64,000 bases of DNA from Mugil cephalus. Lineage: Eukaryota > Chordata > Actinopteri > Mugiliformes > Mugilidae. Within the stretch, counting starts at the first letter, position 1; each line of letters opens with the position of its first letter. The translations under genes and the position numbers were made by a program. Where the stretch lies: positions 15,043,001 to 15,107,000 of the forward strand of contig NC_061771.1 of the NCBI RefSeq assembly GCF_022458985.1, in the 5' to 3' direction. The notes under the pieces were generated by a model, which was not told where the DNA came from, searched no databases, and saw only the letters and a program-made list of their open reading frames with translations. Of this stretch, positions 14,088 to 28,400 are shown piece after piece.

Positions 14088-16101
14088 CTTTTATTCGAGG
14101 GCATCCCCAGCCCGTCCACGTCTCAAATGATCACAACACCCAGACGGCGTATGTACACTACCTCCGCCACCAGTCCAGCACTGAAGCATGCAGCCACCAG
14201 TTGTGTGTGGATGTATAGGGGGGACTGTAAAGCTGACAGAGGTATACATGAGTCTGAGTCAGCGTACAGCCTTGGGCCATCCCACACACACACGCACACA
14301 CACAAAGGTTGCTCCTTGTTTTGTTCCACCAACTGGGCTTTAGGAACCTAAAATGCCTCAGATCTTCTTTAGAGAGACAATGTAGAGCTAGACATTTAGA
14401 GAAAAATCTAAACACAACATGCCCTACAATGACATAGTATAGAAATGAGCACCCACACACACCCAGGATCATCATGAAATCATTACATAGTCTTAATAGG
14501 ACAATGAGGTTATAATAGTTTGTGCTAGTTTAAGGTCTCTGTGCAGTCAGAGCTTCATACCACCATCCAATGTCCAGTTCAGGTTCAAAATCAGCAAATG
14601 AAATCCACACATGACACAAAATAAAGAACTGTAATGCAGTTTTTGAAGAAAACCCATTTAAAGAAATGGAAAGGATACAAAATGTCATGAAATGTGATAT
14701 TTCAACAAGCAAGGATAAGATGTTATAAATACACACACACATATAAATAGATATATATATATACACACTGTATATATGTTTGCACAGTGTATATATATAT
14801 ATACACACACGCACACAGAAATCACTGACACAAGTAGGTTTAATACAGCACAAAGCTAATAGTTTGTTTTCCTTTAAGGCCTGTGTTAATGTTTAGTTGT
14901 AATGCCTTTACATTAGGCATTGATTTATTTAGTTACAGTTTATTTGCAGCTGCAGTCAAAGGACACGTAATAACTAACTAAAGTCAAGAGTTACTCCCAT
15001 GAGCCGGTGTTTGCCAGCTTTCTTTTTGAATGTAAATAAACATAAATACGTGTGATTTAAAGAATAATCTGCCGTCCAGTCTAGTTAATGCCTCTGCTGA
15101 TGCTTCCCTTTCCATCACATCTGAGCCAGACTGCATGCTCTAGATATTTTCAGAAATCACACTGGACCCCTCATCCAGACAGTCCACTGCTCAGATTTAT
15201 TTTCACAAATTCACTTCCTCTCGAGGTGCCGCTGGAAATTGTGGTCGCTCACACTATCAGGAAGAATAACTGCAAAGCCCAGTCTGAACGAACCCTTGGC
15301 CTTTAAAAGCATTGAAGGGAGTCGATATCACCCCTGAGGTGTTCAGTGGTTGAACCCAACTGTTCACATGACATTTCAACCCCCAAAGCATTTTTTTTTT
15401 CTGTTTCGCATCTGTTGCCGGGTGCACTCCGTGGTCACACTTCCTATTACAAAAAGTCGATACTCTTTCATAGGACGTTGCGGTCTGCAGCAGACCTCTG
15501 GCACCGAATGGAGGTTCAGGACCACGGATAGCGACGGTGCAGCATTCAGCCGTGTAATCACACATGAACCAGCAGGACACAAAGCCTGTGCTTTTTACTT
15601 TACTCTGAATGCTTCCTGTCACTCTGTATATTCACGTAAACTGCTTTTCTTTTTCTTTTTTTTTTCTTCCTGCATGAAATCAATCCAATCACGCCCCAGA
15701 GGACCATGTGAAATTATAGTCGCTGCAAACATTATGATTTTGGCCATAATCCTGTGGAGTTTTTCTTTCTACAGAATAGAAGCGGTAAACAAAATCACAA
15801 CGTTTCTGTTTATATAACACAAGCAGGGGGCCTGCGGTTTGAACATTATTCTTCATTAGCAATATGCTGAGGCTCCACACAGTCCTAATATTTATAGGAA
15901 GATATGAGCCTTTTAGCTGATGGTATTTCTATTGTTGTAAAGACATAAGCAGAAAAAACCTTATGTGACTAGCTTATACTTCGCTGTATTTCAATACATT
16001 TTTACCGCACCACCTTTTCATATTGTCAATTTACAAATGAGAACATATGAGCGTTTTATAAAATATTCAACCTCTTGATATTATCTTAAAACCTGGGGAC
16101 C
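14088..16101. other. Upstream flank of egr4, no gene seen
   Basis: This contains a short CA-rich patch (14281-14303), TA/CA-rich simple sequence near 14730-14815 and T-runs near 15385 and 15650. The open frames are short and without recognisable content. It may hold egr4 regulatory DNA, which cannot be resolved by reading alone. Confidence 0.5.
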
Positions 16102-17464
16102 TACAGCTGGGGTCATATATATTTGGACACTGACGCAAGTTTTGTTATTTTACTAAAACATGTTGAAGATACAGTTGTATACTCAATGTGGGCTTAATGT
16201 GAAGCTGTAATTTGACGGTATTTACATCAAAATTGAAAGAAGGGTTTAGGAATTAGAGCTCTTTAATATGCAGCTGCCTCTTTTTCAAGCGACCAAAGGT
16301 AATTGACCGACCGACTCAAAAACTATTTCACGGGCTGCATGGACCATTCCCTCATTAATCCGTCATCATTTAAGCATGTAGAAGGTCTGGAGTTGATTCC
16401 AGTTGTTGCTGTGATCCTATAACATGTGGTCAGAAGAGCTCTCAGTGAACGTATAACAGACCATCCTTAGGCTAAAAAGGAAGAAATCTGTCAGAGAAAT
16501 AGCTGAAATGTTAGGAGTGGCCACGTCAACAGTTTGGTATATTTTGAGAAAAAAAAAGAGCACACTGCTGAACTGCTGAATTCCAAAAGGCCCGGACGTC
16601 TACAGAAAACAACAGCGGTGGATGACCGCAGGACCTTTTCTATGGTGAAGAAAAACCTTTCACAACATCCGCCCAAGTGAAGAACAGTCTCTAGGAAGTG
16701 GGTGTATCAATATCTAAGTCTACAATAACCAGAAGAGAGCAAAAACAGAGGGTTCACTGTAAGGTGCAAACCATCAATCAGCCTCAAAAACAGAAAGGCC
16801 AGATTAGACTTTGCCATAAAAACACCAGAACAGCTCATGACCCAGAGCACACCACATCTTCTGTAAAACATGGTGGCATGCAGGGCTTCCAATATTGATG
16901 ATGTGACTGAAGACAAAAGCTGCCGGATGAATTCTTAAGTGTATAGAGATATACTTTCTGTTCAAACTCAGCCAAATGCACTAAAGTTTATTAGACAGCA
17001 GTTCACAGTATAAATGGACAATGACCCAAAGCATAAAGCAAAAGCAACCCAGGAGTAAGTGCAACCCAGGAGTAGGGCAAACAAAAGTGTAATATTCTGC
17101 AATGTCTGAGTCAATCTCAACCCGACTGAGCACGTTTTCACTTGTTTATGACAAAACTTAGGGCAGGAAGACTAACAAACAAACAAACAACAACTGAAGA
17201 CAGCTGCAGTAAAGGCCTGGGAAAGCAACACAAAGCACTTTTCATTTATGGCCATTTTGAGTTCCTGAAATGAGGAGACTTTGTATAAAATAAATAATGT
17301 AATTCCTAAACTTTTCATGGGATATCTTTCCTCAAACCCTTGAATTAAACCTGAAAGTCTCACTTCAACTAAATCTCAATTGTTTCATTTCAAATCCAAC
17401 ATGGTGGCAAGTAGAGCCCAAATCATGAAGACTGTGTCAGTGTCGAACATTATGATATAATATA
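16102..17464 (+). mobile_element. Degenerate Tc1-like DNA transposon, second family (about 1.36 kb)
   Basis: The left end reads TATATTTGGACACTGAC near 16118-16134. The right end carries GTCAGTGTCGAACATTATG near 17436-17454, an imperfect inverted repeat of it. Inside, transposase-like coding remnants run on the plus strand: a helix-turn-helix-like stretch around 16490-16570, then the segment open at 16698-16898. Frameshifts and stops are frequent, so it is inactive. The terminal repeat differs from that of the element at 2.9-4.27 kb, so this is a separate Tc1-like family. Confidence 0.82.
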
Positions 17465-20400
17465 GCACTGAAAATTTCACATTTATGATGCACTTCATTT
17501 TACATCTTCTGTATTTTGGCTTTAATTTGGAAAGTTTGTATGACGTGTTACAGTGACTTTTATATGAGTAAATTATCTGAATACTCAGAGAGAAACTTGT
17601 TGAATGCCTTCACAATGGGCACTAAATACATTTAAGGGTCACTAATTAATTTTCTAATGGTAACATGTGTGTAATCTATCTATTTATTACTAATGTGATT
17701 CTTGTCACTTGTGGTCTATGCCATCCTTAAAGGTGTTTTGGACTTTTTTGGCCCAGTCACATACTGTACCATGACATAAGTATTAGACACCGGTGTATTT
17801 AAAGTACATTTTAGCTAATAGCTCATGGCAAAAACATACAATGGCATTAATACTGGTAGCATAGTGTCAATAAAAATAGAAAATTGTATAAATAAAATAC
17901 TCTGAGGCAGAGTATTTTACTGGATTAAATAGTGTCTGTGTAACTTATGAAGTGGACAGACTATGTAGTGGCTATTTTCAGATTTTAGTAGAGGGAACAC
18001 ATCCATAAACAAAGATCCTGCCTGAATTAAAGCAGAAACATTAGCCAACCATGGGCTCTCTAAAACTACATGTTTCTCTAATCATAAATTTTCATTCAGC
18101 ACTGCATACTTTTACCTCCTCAGGACTAAAAATGACTCAGATCAAACAATCGAAAAAGGGAGAAATCACTCTTCTATTAGGCGACTCACAACAGAAACAA
18201 AGGGTCACAAGCGCTGATGCAAAAATATAAGTGAGCCAAAGCTATAAAGTCACTTCTTTGACATCACAACCGACAACATTTCACCCACTAACCAGGCGAT
18301 TTTTTTTTCTTTTTTCATATTTTGAGCTCAGACAGACTATTTGAATAGTATCTGAGTATGTTTTGTCATATACGTGATAATAAAGATTGCAGGATATATA
18401 AACCAGCAGATACAGTGTCCACTGCAGCACAAATGCAAAAAGACTGTTCGACATAATAAACAGGCTGCTCACACTAGACTGCTCAAATTTTATGCTATCT
18501 CCATCAATACTGAGTGGTGGAAAATGTATCAAAGGATCTCTAAGTCGCAACCCTGTCATCTTTTTAAGGTAGGGTATGATAATGGCGTATAAGCTCTTTC
18601 ATTGCAGCGGTGACATTCTCCGGAACAAATCGTTTTCACCTCAGCTATGCACTCTAATTCTAGGCCCAGAGATGTTTAGCTTTGAGGAACTGCCTCCAAG
18701 TAATCCAGAGTCTATTAAAACCAATCTGATCACACAGAGTTCAGATCACGGGATGCTGTTATGATAACTGCAGTGTGGCTAACCTCTCTCCTTCAGAAAA
18801 TGCCACAGCACCGGGACTAAGTAATGGATTTACGTAATGTTAGCACTTACTGACATTATAGCACCGGGGTAACTCCATATGAAAGTTAAATGAAAGCCTC
18901 AGTTTTATTCCCTCGTGTCTGTAAGACAAGAGGCACCTGTTTCTGAGGGAATAACTTGGCGGAGCGTGTCATTAGCACGATTGCATTACATTCGCCTAAT
19001 AAGCAATTAACGCATTTTCTTCCATTACAAGTAACAACATCCTATCAGCATGAATATATGAAGTAAAAGTGGCAAAAAATATCTGTCAAGACACAGGATC
19101 AGTCAAGACAACCAAAGTGAGCAGGATTCATCCTCTGAGGATACCTAGACCTTGCTTACTGAAGCCTGTAGTAATACTTTGACTTGCATTTAACAGTCTA
19201 CATTGTTACCTTAAACTTTCTTTTGTGTGCGTCGGTACGACGCCTATCAGCACTTTCATAAGTAAAGTGATCTTTTCCCCGCACACAAAGGTAAACCCTT
19301 CTCTTTTTTCCTGTATATGTAACCTCCCAGTCGTGTTATTTTCAGGTTCAGTCCTGGACAGGGAGTGGGAGGTTCTCTTGCAGGTGGGTGCCTGTTAAGA
19401 GTTGAAGAGGCAGCAAGGAGTGACTGCCCTCTGAGATCACCGCCTGCTCGATGAGGGACAGTAATGTGTGTCATATATTTCCTTCCTTTCCCTTCAAAAC
19501 TCTTTCCAGCGTTCATTAGTTCAAAGAAAGAGCTGCCGCGCACCGCTGTGCTGATCATACCCGGCTAATCTAAAACCAGCAATTCAGACGCATTTTAGCG
19601 TCTCTTGCTGTTTTGCAAATTGGTGAAATCGAATAATAAACAACGCACAAAAAATAAATGGCTGAGGCGTTATAGGATGAAAGGTGCATTTTAATTTTGC
19701 AAATCTGCGCAGTGGCCCCAGCTACTGACACGAACTGAATTTCTATCTGTGTTCATTTTCTATTTTATAATCTGCATGACCTCAGAGGCGACCGGAGGCA
19801 GGACCCCTGTTACAACTGTCCATTCTTATCGATATATTTTATCGCTTTTGCTGTGAAAAGTGCATGATAATTGTGGTTGAAGCCCAAACAGATAAGTAGA
19901 TGGCTCTCACCCGTTATTGAAAATCAGTAGCCAGCTTCTTTTCATCCATGGATTTGCAATGGGGGAATTCTAAATTTAGCAGACTGTGCAGCTCCACAGC
20001 TCTTCCCAGACGTTAACAATTTGAAAGCCTGGCTAACTTCTAGGCCATGAGAATTTAAGTGTTGGCTGTTTTCGTGTGTCACTTCGCGCCGTACTACTCG
20101 TCAGGATAAGACATTCACTTTGTCCTCGCAGACGTTACTTCAAAATGGATTTGATGCACTGTAGCTCCCGCAAAAAAAAAAAAAAAAAAAAAATCACAAT
20201 GCTTTGGCATTCTGTCAGGCAACTATACGGCCCACACTGTTTGAGAGTAAATAATAGAAGAACCTGAACCATACCAGGAAATCCACTGAGATGCAGAGGC
20301 TGTCGTTGCTGTTTGAAATAAAAAAGCACTTCAAACCCACCATGATCTGAGGAGGTTATGCAGGAAAATGTACCAGCTCTACAAGACAAACAGATAAAAG

Positions 20401-20820
20401 AGGGGGATTTAAAGAAAATAAATAAATAAGTAAAAATAAGGCAGGTTATAGTACCGCCTGCATCCACGTCGTAACAAATGCATATGCACATTTACATTTA
20501 GCCTCTAGTGCTGTGTTGTACTTTTGGACTAATGTCTCGTTTAAGTTTGTGCACGCACAGTACATTTTTTTTTGTGCAATCCCACGAAAGCCAGGCTTGA
20601 AGAGAGCCAAAGAAATCCATCTGCCTCCCCCAAATCACATTCTGACATGTCTCACGGTAAAATCTCCCCCCCAAGGCGTTAGATCAGGGAACATCTTCAA
20701 TCTGAACCTGAATACAATAGGGCCCCGGCGCAGAAATGGATTGAGAGTGCTAAAACCACAGAAACCTCTGCCGGAAACACGACTTTCTATAAATATGAGA
20801 TACTCGCCTCAGCTGCCAAA
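17465..20820. other. Intergenic DNA, no gene seen
   Basis: This is AT-rich sequence with a poly-A run near 20171-20192. Parts around 18.9-19.05 kb look less repetitive and contain homeodomain-like TAATTA/CAATTA cores, but nothing separates them from background without comparison to other fishes. Confidence 0.45.
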
Positions 20821-20896
20821 TTCGTTATTTTCTCTCCCTCCCTCTCTTTCTCTCTCTCTCTCTCGTTCTCCTTCTCTCTCTCTCTCTCTCTCTCTG
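20821..20896 (+). repeat. CT-rich microsatellite
   Basis: An interrupted run of CT/TCTC dinucleotides with CCCTC interruptions. It is a polypyrimidine simple repeat between egr4 and mogs. Confidence 0.85.
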
Positions 20897-21296
20897 TCAT
20901 GTTGGGCTCTGCATAGTTATATATACTACATCATCATTCAAACACTGGGCAATTCAAAGAAAAATAGCACAAATATGAAAAATAAAAGCGGCGGAAGCGT
21001 GGTTCATCTTTTGAAGGAACATCTCTCTCCTGCCCTTCCTCTGAGAGTGGGAGTGGGTTAGGGAAGCCCGGTACCAGGCCCCGATGCTGCCGCTGCTGCT
21101 GCTGAAGCTGCTGCTGCTGTTGGTGTGGCAGGTTTCCCGTGCGATCCAAAAATACTTTCACACTCGCCCACTTTGGTCCCCAGCCGCCTGTATTCTTTGG
21201 TTCTACAACGGGGATGGGTGAGACTCATGCTCAGCTCTCCAATCGTGATTGCGGAATGTCCCGGTGTTTCTTTAACCGTGCCCCCAGACTCCTCCA

Positions 21297-21302
21297 CACA
21301 CA

Positions 21303-21383
<81 letters not shown>
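21297..21383 (+). repeat. Long CA dinucleotide microsatellite
   Basis: About 43 CA units, nearly uninterrupted apart from an AA near 21304. Open frames crossing it in several registers are artefacts of the repeat. Its length suggests it will be polymorphic in the population. Confidence 0.95.
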
Positions 21384-21385
<2 letters not shown>

Positions 21386-24300
21386 GCACGGCTCCCACCT
21401 TGCCCTCCTCCCTGCTGGATCCAGGCTCGCAGCACTCTGACAGTCCACTTCTTTGGGCCCGATCCAGCTGCTGCACCTGCTGTTACCTAACCGCTATGCA
21501 CACTTTTCAAAATGAAAACCACGGAAAAATAGGACAAACACATCATGACATGATTCTAGTCTGAACTCCAGCATCCCCGCAGCCGATTACGAACCGGAGA
21601 ATTCCTTCACTTGCAGAAAACTGGATAGTAGATAAGAGCTGATAATGAGTCGAAATACAAATATCTACGTTGTTTGTTTCAGCAGATACATCAACAACAC
21701 CCTTAGAACGGAGCTCAATAACATCCACTACACAAAATCATTATCATCCAACATGGGACTAATTGCATGTACTCTTGACCAACAGAAGTTAATAGGTCCA
21801 CATATTCTAGTCTCTGACTCATCTGCACCCACACTGATTTCTATTTTGTTGCTCTCTCTCTCTCTTTTTTTTTTTTTTTTTTCCCAGTGACACCACAGCT
21901 TGTATGAAGAGATGCGAATGTTAATAATTAGAAAGAATTGTTACTCCGCGGCTTTATCGATGCACGTCCAGTCATTACAGGGACGCACAATGCAAACAGA
22001 TTCAAACAAACAGCTAACAGCAGACATGTGAGGAAACAGATGAAGAACGTTAAGAGCTTGCAGCTAACAAAAGTAACTATGGAAACGGCCAGCTCTACAT
22101 TGCACTAGCTTCCACGGCTCTCTCCAGAAATAAAAACTGTTGGGCTAAGAGCGAATCAGGTAAAGACAAAAGATCCTGGGTGAACCTATTTATAGTGGGC
22201 CTTACATAACATACATAGACCTATGCTGGCTGAGGCAAGTTTGGCACTAAACAGTGAGCTTCTGGGGGCCAAAGGCAGCGTGAGTAGAACTACATGTTGG
22301 ATCTTAGTACAGTGTGGATAATGCTGCTCATGGCAACTGAATCAAATAGACGGAGCGCAGAGAGACAGAGAGGAAGGCTTGCTGTTGTGATGTCAGGGAG
22401 AACAAACACCGTTGCGCTCTCCTGCGAGGTCAGCTCACAAACAACAACATTAACATGCAGCACGCTAATAAAAAATGACCCGTTAAAGCATTGATGGCTA
22501 CGCGGGGATTAAAAAAAAATAAAAAATACATACGTCACACAGTTCACAGCTAGTTGGCCCAGAAGCTGTTTTCGTTCATATGTGAGGCAAAAAAAAAAAA
22601 GTTGTGTCAGAGGAGAGCGCGCACACACACACACACACATTTTATTGTGTGGCCTCGGGACGAAACATCTGACATCTGCAGCGAGATGATATGAACATGC
22701 GAGCCCACATACGCACAGAACCTGTGTGAGAGCTGCCGCGATAACGCCGCAATGCACGAACCTGGAAATACAGCCTGCCACCACATCTTAAATCCAAATT
22801 GAGCCATTAGCATAATTATCCACTTATACTGCTTTAATTCCAAGTAGCCCTCCATTGTAGGTAAAATGATAGCTAAGCTGTATTCAAAAAGCCACTTTTC
22901 CACTCACAAATGCCTTATTAATTAGCTCCCTCTAGCATACGCTCCCAGTAATTACATTCAATACACCAGTCAACGCTATTGGGAGGGGGCACATGATTAG
23001 ACAACTTTATCATTACTCTGCACATGTATAATGACTTCCATCACAAAAGAAAATCCCTGTTTCAACACTGAGCAAAAGCAGCACTTTGGACACTGCTCTC
23101 CCCAGTCAGTTCACCGGGAGCAGCCAATCACAGAAAACATCCCTCCATAGAAGCTCTAGTGATAGTGTTGGGATGATATGCAAATGAACAGTGCCTGACT
23201 CATCTGTTTATTATGCAGTCACATTAGTTAGCTCTGATGCTGTTTGGCTATTATCCCATCTCGGTGTGAAAAAAGGGTCTTGGGTGAGGGGGATGGATTG
23301 CGCAGTGAGTGCTTTAGTCACACAGATTGTCCGCACTCTTCAAAGAAATAAATGCATTTTCCACTGTAGTTGCATTGAGGGGATGTTGAATCCATTTCCT
23401 CTGAGGGAAACAGCAAAAGGCAGAGGATATGGCTCATCAGTGTCCGAAATCCCCTGGTATCGCGGATTGCGTTAACGGGTCAAAGGGTCAAACGATGAGC
23501 TCGCGTCTCCCACGACCGAGCCCAGAGGCGCTCGTTTCACGCCGATACATCAGTCGGTTTTTGGGGCTTTGACTCAGTGTTAATACGTGCTGTTAATTAC
23601 AGTATCTGCACGGATTGGAGAGGGAAAAAAACAAACTGTAGCTTATAATACATTTGGCAAAACCTGCCGCTTCACAGCTTGTCTGCTGTTCCCTGCTAGC
23701 TGATAGAGGCCCTATTTTTAGCCGCACAACCTTAAAGCACCACACTAAGGCTTCGACTATACAACCGCACATCTCGTCCATTCAAAGGATTCATAAAGGT
23801 GCTCGGGTTGGAACCCAGCGGTCATGCACACACACTGAGAGCCGGTATCAGTGCTCTCAGAACCAGCGTTTTAATATCTGGTGTCAAAGTATTAATAGGA
23901 ACGTCGCCACCGCGTGCCCCCCATGTGTGAATGTATGCCAGCGTATGTCAAGGAGTGAAAAGAATTTCTCATCCATGTACTGTCCGTGTCTTTTGATGTC
24001 AGCTAATTAAGCAACAAGCCCTCACAACAACTGCACTCCATGGAAACCATGCAGGGGAAAAAAAAATATATTGACGTCAGCCAGAGGCCTTCAAATGTGC
24101 CATCTGACAAAAGAAAGAGCACCGGGCTGCTGTACTTAAGGTCATCATGTGTTGAAGCTTTCTGCTTTGACTGACTGGCAATTTCAATACTTTGCATTAC
24201 CTGGAAAACAGCCAGCTTCATCTATAGCTGGAAAAAGATGTAGGAAATAATTCTCTTCTAGAGAAACACGTCTAGTGTAAGGTTCGATTTAGAGAATGCT

Positions 24301-24680
24301 GGATAGAAGAAAACATGAGATCCTGAAAATTTGAAGAATAAAAGATAAAATGGCCGTAACAGTTACTGACAAAACACTGTATATTTAAGCATATTTGTTT
24401 ATTTGGGAGTTAGTGACGTGACACTAACATCCACAACTTGTAATTACTGTGTTGTTGTTGTATTCAGAGATCTCGGACTAAAAGAGCTCAGTGCGAAGGA
24501 GTAACTGAGTCATAACAACCAAGTTCAAATTATATGTTTGATGGATGTTTGTTTTACAGTATTTAAAACAAGGAATGTAGCAATAAGGTTATATTCAACA
24601 TTAATTTGCTTCCAATACAGGTAACGAATCAATGTCACCAAAGAAGTGAAGTCAGACAAAAACATATATATTATATATTT
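21384..24680. other. Intergenic DNA between mogs 3' end and egr4 upstream flank
   Basis: No gene was recognised. There is a T-run near 21866-21882 and a CA patch near 22620-22640. The part at about 22.91-23.23 kb has a non-repetitive look and several transcription-factor-like words (ATTAATTAG, CCAATCA, ATGCAAAT), and is noted in the findings. Confidence 0.45.
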
Positions 24681-25446
24681 AAACCATTTATTGTTTTTGA
24701 CAAAACAAAACCAATGTCACAGTCAAAGTTGTATTCCCTGCCTGTCATACCTTGGACCATGTATAGAAAATATGGCTGCGTTTAGAAGCAGTGATTTTAG
24801 AAATGTTGACTGAATGTTTCTGAAAGACTGTGATTAAACAATTAAATATCAAAACAATCAACTCGTTAAGGGAGAGAATCGGAGACATGTGATGGATTAA
24901 AATGGCACAACTACAGATAATGGCCCTTATTTGTCAAGTGACAACACAACATGTAGCTTCTCCTAGAAACGTGTTCCAAACCGTTCATTAGAAATTGTTC
25001 TCCTGCATTGTGTGAATGAATAATCCCACCTTAGTGAGAGAACCTGGAGCTTAAAGAAAGATTATGTCTCCATTTTCCATGTTAAAGGTTGAAGCAGTAA
25101 ATGTGTAGGCAAGTGAAGTTAAGTTCAGGAATATAATTTCATTAAGTAAAATGCATCTTAAGGATCCGTCTGAAGCACTAGACAGTTCTTCACAGGCTTT
25201 ACAGGCTCCACATCCAGCAGAGACGGAGAAGCTGCACTTACACCTGCCCTTCAGGAAATACATGCGAGAAACCTGTTATTTTAATTAAAGGTCGAATGAG
25301 AAAATGTGATCACGAATGTCATTTTCTCAGCTGGTTCTTATTCGTTCTGTCAATCAGACCGTATATTTCTATACCTTAACACTTGGTGTCGTTTCAGTCA
25401 CAGCCAGATAAACGAAGGCCAGTGCCTTGAGATGAAACGTACATTA
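24680..25446 (-). other. Probable 3' UTR of mogs
   Basis: It follows the mogs stop codon on the minus strand. AATAAA, seen as TTTATT at 24687-24692, is the first well-placed polyadenylation signal and gives a 3' UTR near 0.77 kb. The end point is inferred. Confidence 0.5.
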
Positions 25447-28400
25447 TCAATACTGCTCAGCCATCATTAACACAGTCAGGGCTGACCAGCCAGTGAAGGG
25501 ATGGCTTCCTTGGCCTCTGCCAGAGCTGTCGTTGTACTGTTCCCAGATATACCCTGTTTCAACATACTGTTTATAAACATTGTTGATGATGTTAGTCCTG
25601 AGTTCCTCATAAAGAACAGCTGCCTTCTCTTGGTATGGCCCCTCCGTGTTGCTATAGTGGTGGAGGGCCCTGACTGCTAGGTAGTTGAGGTTAATCCATA
25701 TTGGGCCCCTCCAGTAGGGGGCATCATGTTCTGTGTTTCGCTTCATGTACAAGGGATCAGCTTTAGACAGAGAACGCAGGCCATAAGGCGTCCACAGCTT
25801 ACTGGAGTCTCTCATGTCACGGAGGATATGCTCCAGTTTGGGTGAGTCAGGTTGGAGGATGTGGAGTAAGAAGGGGAACAAGCTAACGTAGCCCAGAGCG
25901 TTAACATACTGCAGCTTGGGGGCCCGGCGGACAGAGCGCACGAGGCGCGCCACGGGGAACTGATGGCGAGGTTGTCCGGGTGGTACGTAGACCTTCTCCT
26001 GCTGCAAGGACACGGCCTGTGTGTGGTTGCCAAAGTCACTGAAAGCACGGTGCTGTTCTGACCAGTGGTGTTCACTGAGTAGGTCATTGTCACTGAGCAC
26101 ATCGTGTGTGAGTTTGTAGTCCTGATGGGGCTCGCCTAGAAGCTGAGCGATGCTTGCCATGATGCCCGAGGACAAGGCCATCCAGCAGTGTAAATCCACA
26201 TGCCGCTCTTCTGCTGAGGGGTGTGAGGCCCGTGGGTAGTCGTCCAACCCGGACGTCAGGGTCTTGGGATTGAGGAACAGATTGGTGTCCTTGTCACGTC
26301 CACGCCAGCGGTAAGAATTGGGGAGGGGGCCCGTCTGAGTGGTGTTGTACCATTCAAACCAGGTTTTCAACCTGGGGAAAAGCCGTCGAAGGAAAGCTAA
26401 GGTTGGCTGCGACGCTGCCTCGTCTGGATTTCCATTGAGCTGTTCAATAAGTTCCTGAAGAGCTAAGAAGAGCGTGGGTGGATTAGCATTCTCGTTTCTC
26501 TGGACAACAAATTCAGCTGGGACTTTACTGCGAGCCTCATCTCCGAGAATCTGCTCACGGGGGATCCAGCCCTCAATATTCATCAGGTCTATCCAGTGGG
26601 CAATAGCCTCCCTGGTCACCTGGGGGTCCCATTTACTCAGCAGCAGCTGGTGGAAGCCCTCATCCCAAAGGAATCCTCTGGGAAAGAAAGAGCGTGATGG
26701 GACAGCAGTGAATAGAGCACCTTCAGGGTACAGCAGTGGGTATTCGTTGTAGACTGACTGCACCACTGACTGACCATGGAAGTAACCCATTCCACCCAAC
26801 ATGTTGCTGAGCGCTGCCTTGCCAAATTTAATATGTGCTTGGCTAAAACCTTTGCTCTCGAGTCCGAACGTTTTCTCAAACTTTGCATCAAACTCAGCTT
26901 TCCTCTTCTCCAGCTCCTGAGTCATGACAGACCCCACCAGTTGGTTGGGACGATTGTGGAAGCTTCCGGACTCAAACAGGACTTCGATCTGGAACGGGGT
27001 CTGAACGGTCACCTGGTGGACCACAAAGTCACTTTCCTTCCTTTTGTCCTCAGGTTTCTGCTGGTTTTGGTGGTGGTGGGGATTGTAAGTGTCTACGGCT
27101 ATGTAATGCCTCTTCTCACCAGAGGGAGGGCTGTAGACAAACCTGCGGTTCAGACTGTGCTTCACAATGTCAGTCAGCTTCTCGAAGCCAGGAGACACAG
27201 TTTGAAGGTAGTTGTAACTAGAAAGATAAGACACTAGAGTCAGCTATTCCCAGTCAGTTTTCAAATCAATGAAACAAAAGCGGTCACACAAACTTTGTTA
27301 TTAATTAATGCCGTATAAGTGATGTGAACAGGGTTTTAACATATGTACATTACCACACGTAGCTTAGCGCTTGCTACTCGGAGGTTAAGTGTCTTGTCAC
27401 AGTGAAAGCTCCATCTTACACAACATTATCTATCTTTCTGCAGTAAATCAGAATAATAATTTATACAGTTCTTATCACACTAATTAGTTTCTAATGTACC
27501 TTTCTATTTTTCTATGTTGGTCTTCTCTGGCCCTCTTGAACAAGAAACATTGGTTGTCCCTGCAAAGGTTACTCACTGAGAGCCAGCGTGGCAGCCCTTA
27601 TTCACTCAATATCAAAAAAAATGAGGAAGGTTCTTTGTCAATGCAGATGAAAACCTTCACATCTTCACATCTGCGCTGTTTCAGAAGGACCGAAGCCTTA
27701 CAGAAAAGTTTTCTGCGGCTTTTCAAAAGATTTACACATATTCTGCTCTTATAAATTTCATGATGAAAGCTTTGTGAAGGACGTTTAACGTCGAGTTGCA
27801 ACCTTAAATTTCCCAAGATGAAACTTTAAACTAATCTTATTCCACACTCTCTGACAGCACCTATGGTCATTTGCTGTTCATTGAATGGCTGAAAAGCGTC
27901 TTCTGCTGCCATCTAGTGTTTTTTTTTTTTTTATTATTCACTTTTTTACCCTTGGAGAACCACAGCACAGTACACCATCCTTGTGGTACCTCATTTGTAC
28001 TGCACCACATTTTTACACGCAGAGTGCATTTATACGAGGCTTTTTTCTGCTACAAATTATTTGGTGTTTCATGACATTAGATTTTGCATAGGTAGATCTT
28101 ATACAGGGATGTTGCACCTGTGTTTAAATGTCATGAATGAATGACATTTCAAATTTACACAAAATAATTTTGTTAACCAAACTATTTTTGTGTCAGTTGC
28201 AGTCACTTTTTGTCATTTTCTTTTGTATGAAACTTGGAGTGATAGTACGATACACAGTTACGGACGCATGCTGAAATCAAACCTGCACGACTGCAGTATA
28301 ACCTCAGTTTATGGTCTGTCTGCTGAACTATACATTAGGTATCAGAGAGACCTCCTTTGCTTCATTTATAGCAGATAATCTACAGTATGTTCCCTCTAGT

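Noticed and set aside
15350-15817. 155-codon plus-strand open frame
   Set aside because: Rich in Phe runs from T-tracts, no domain, no conserved context.
21139-21564. Open frames crossing the CA repeat
   Set aside because: Poly Thr-His or Val-Cys translations come from the dinucleotide repeat, not from a gene.
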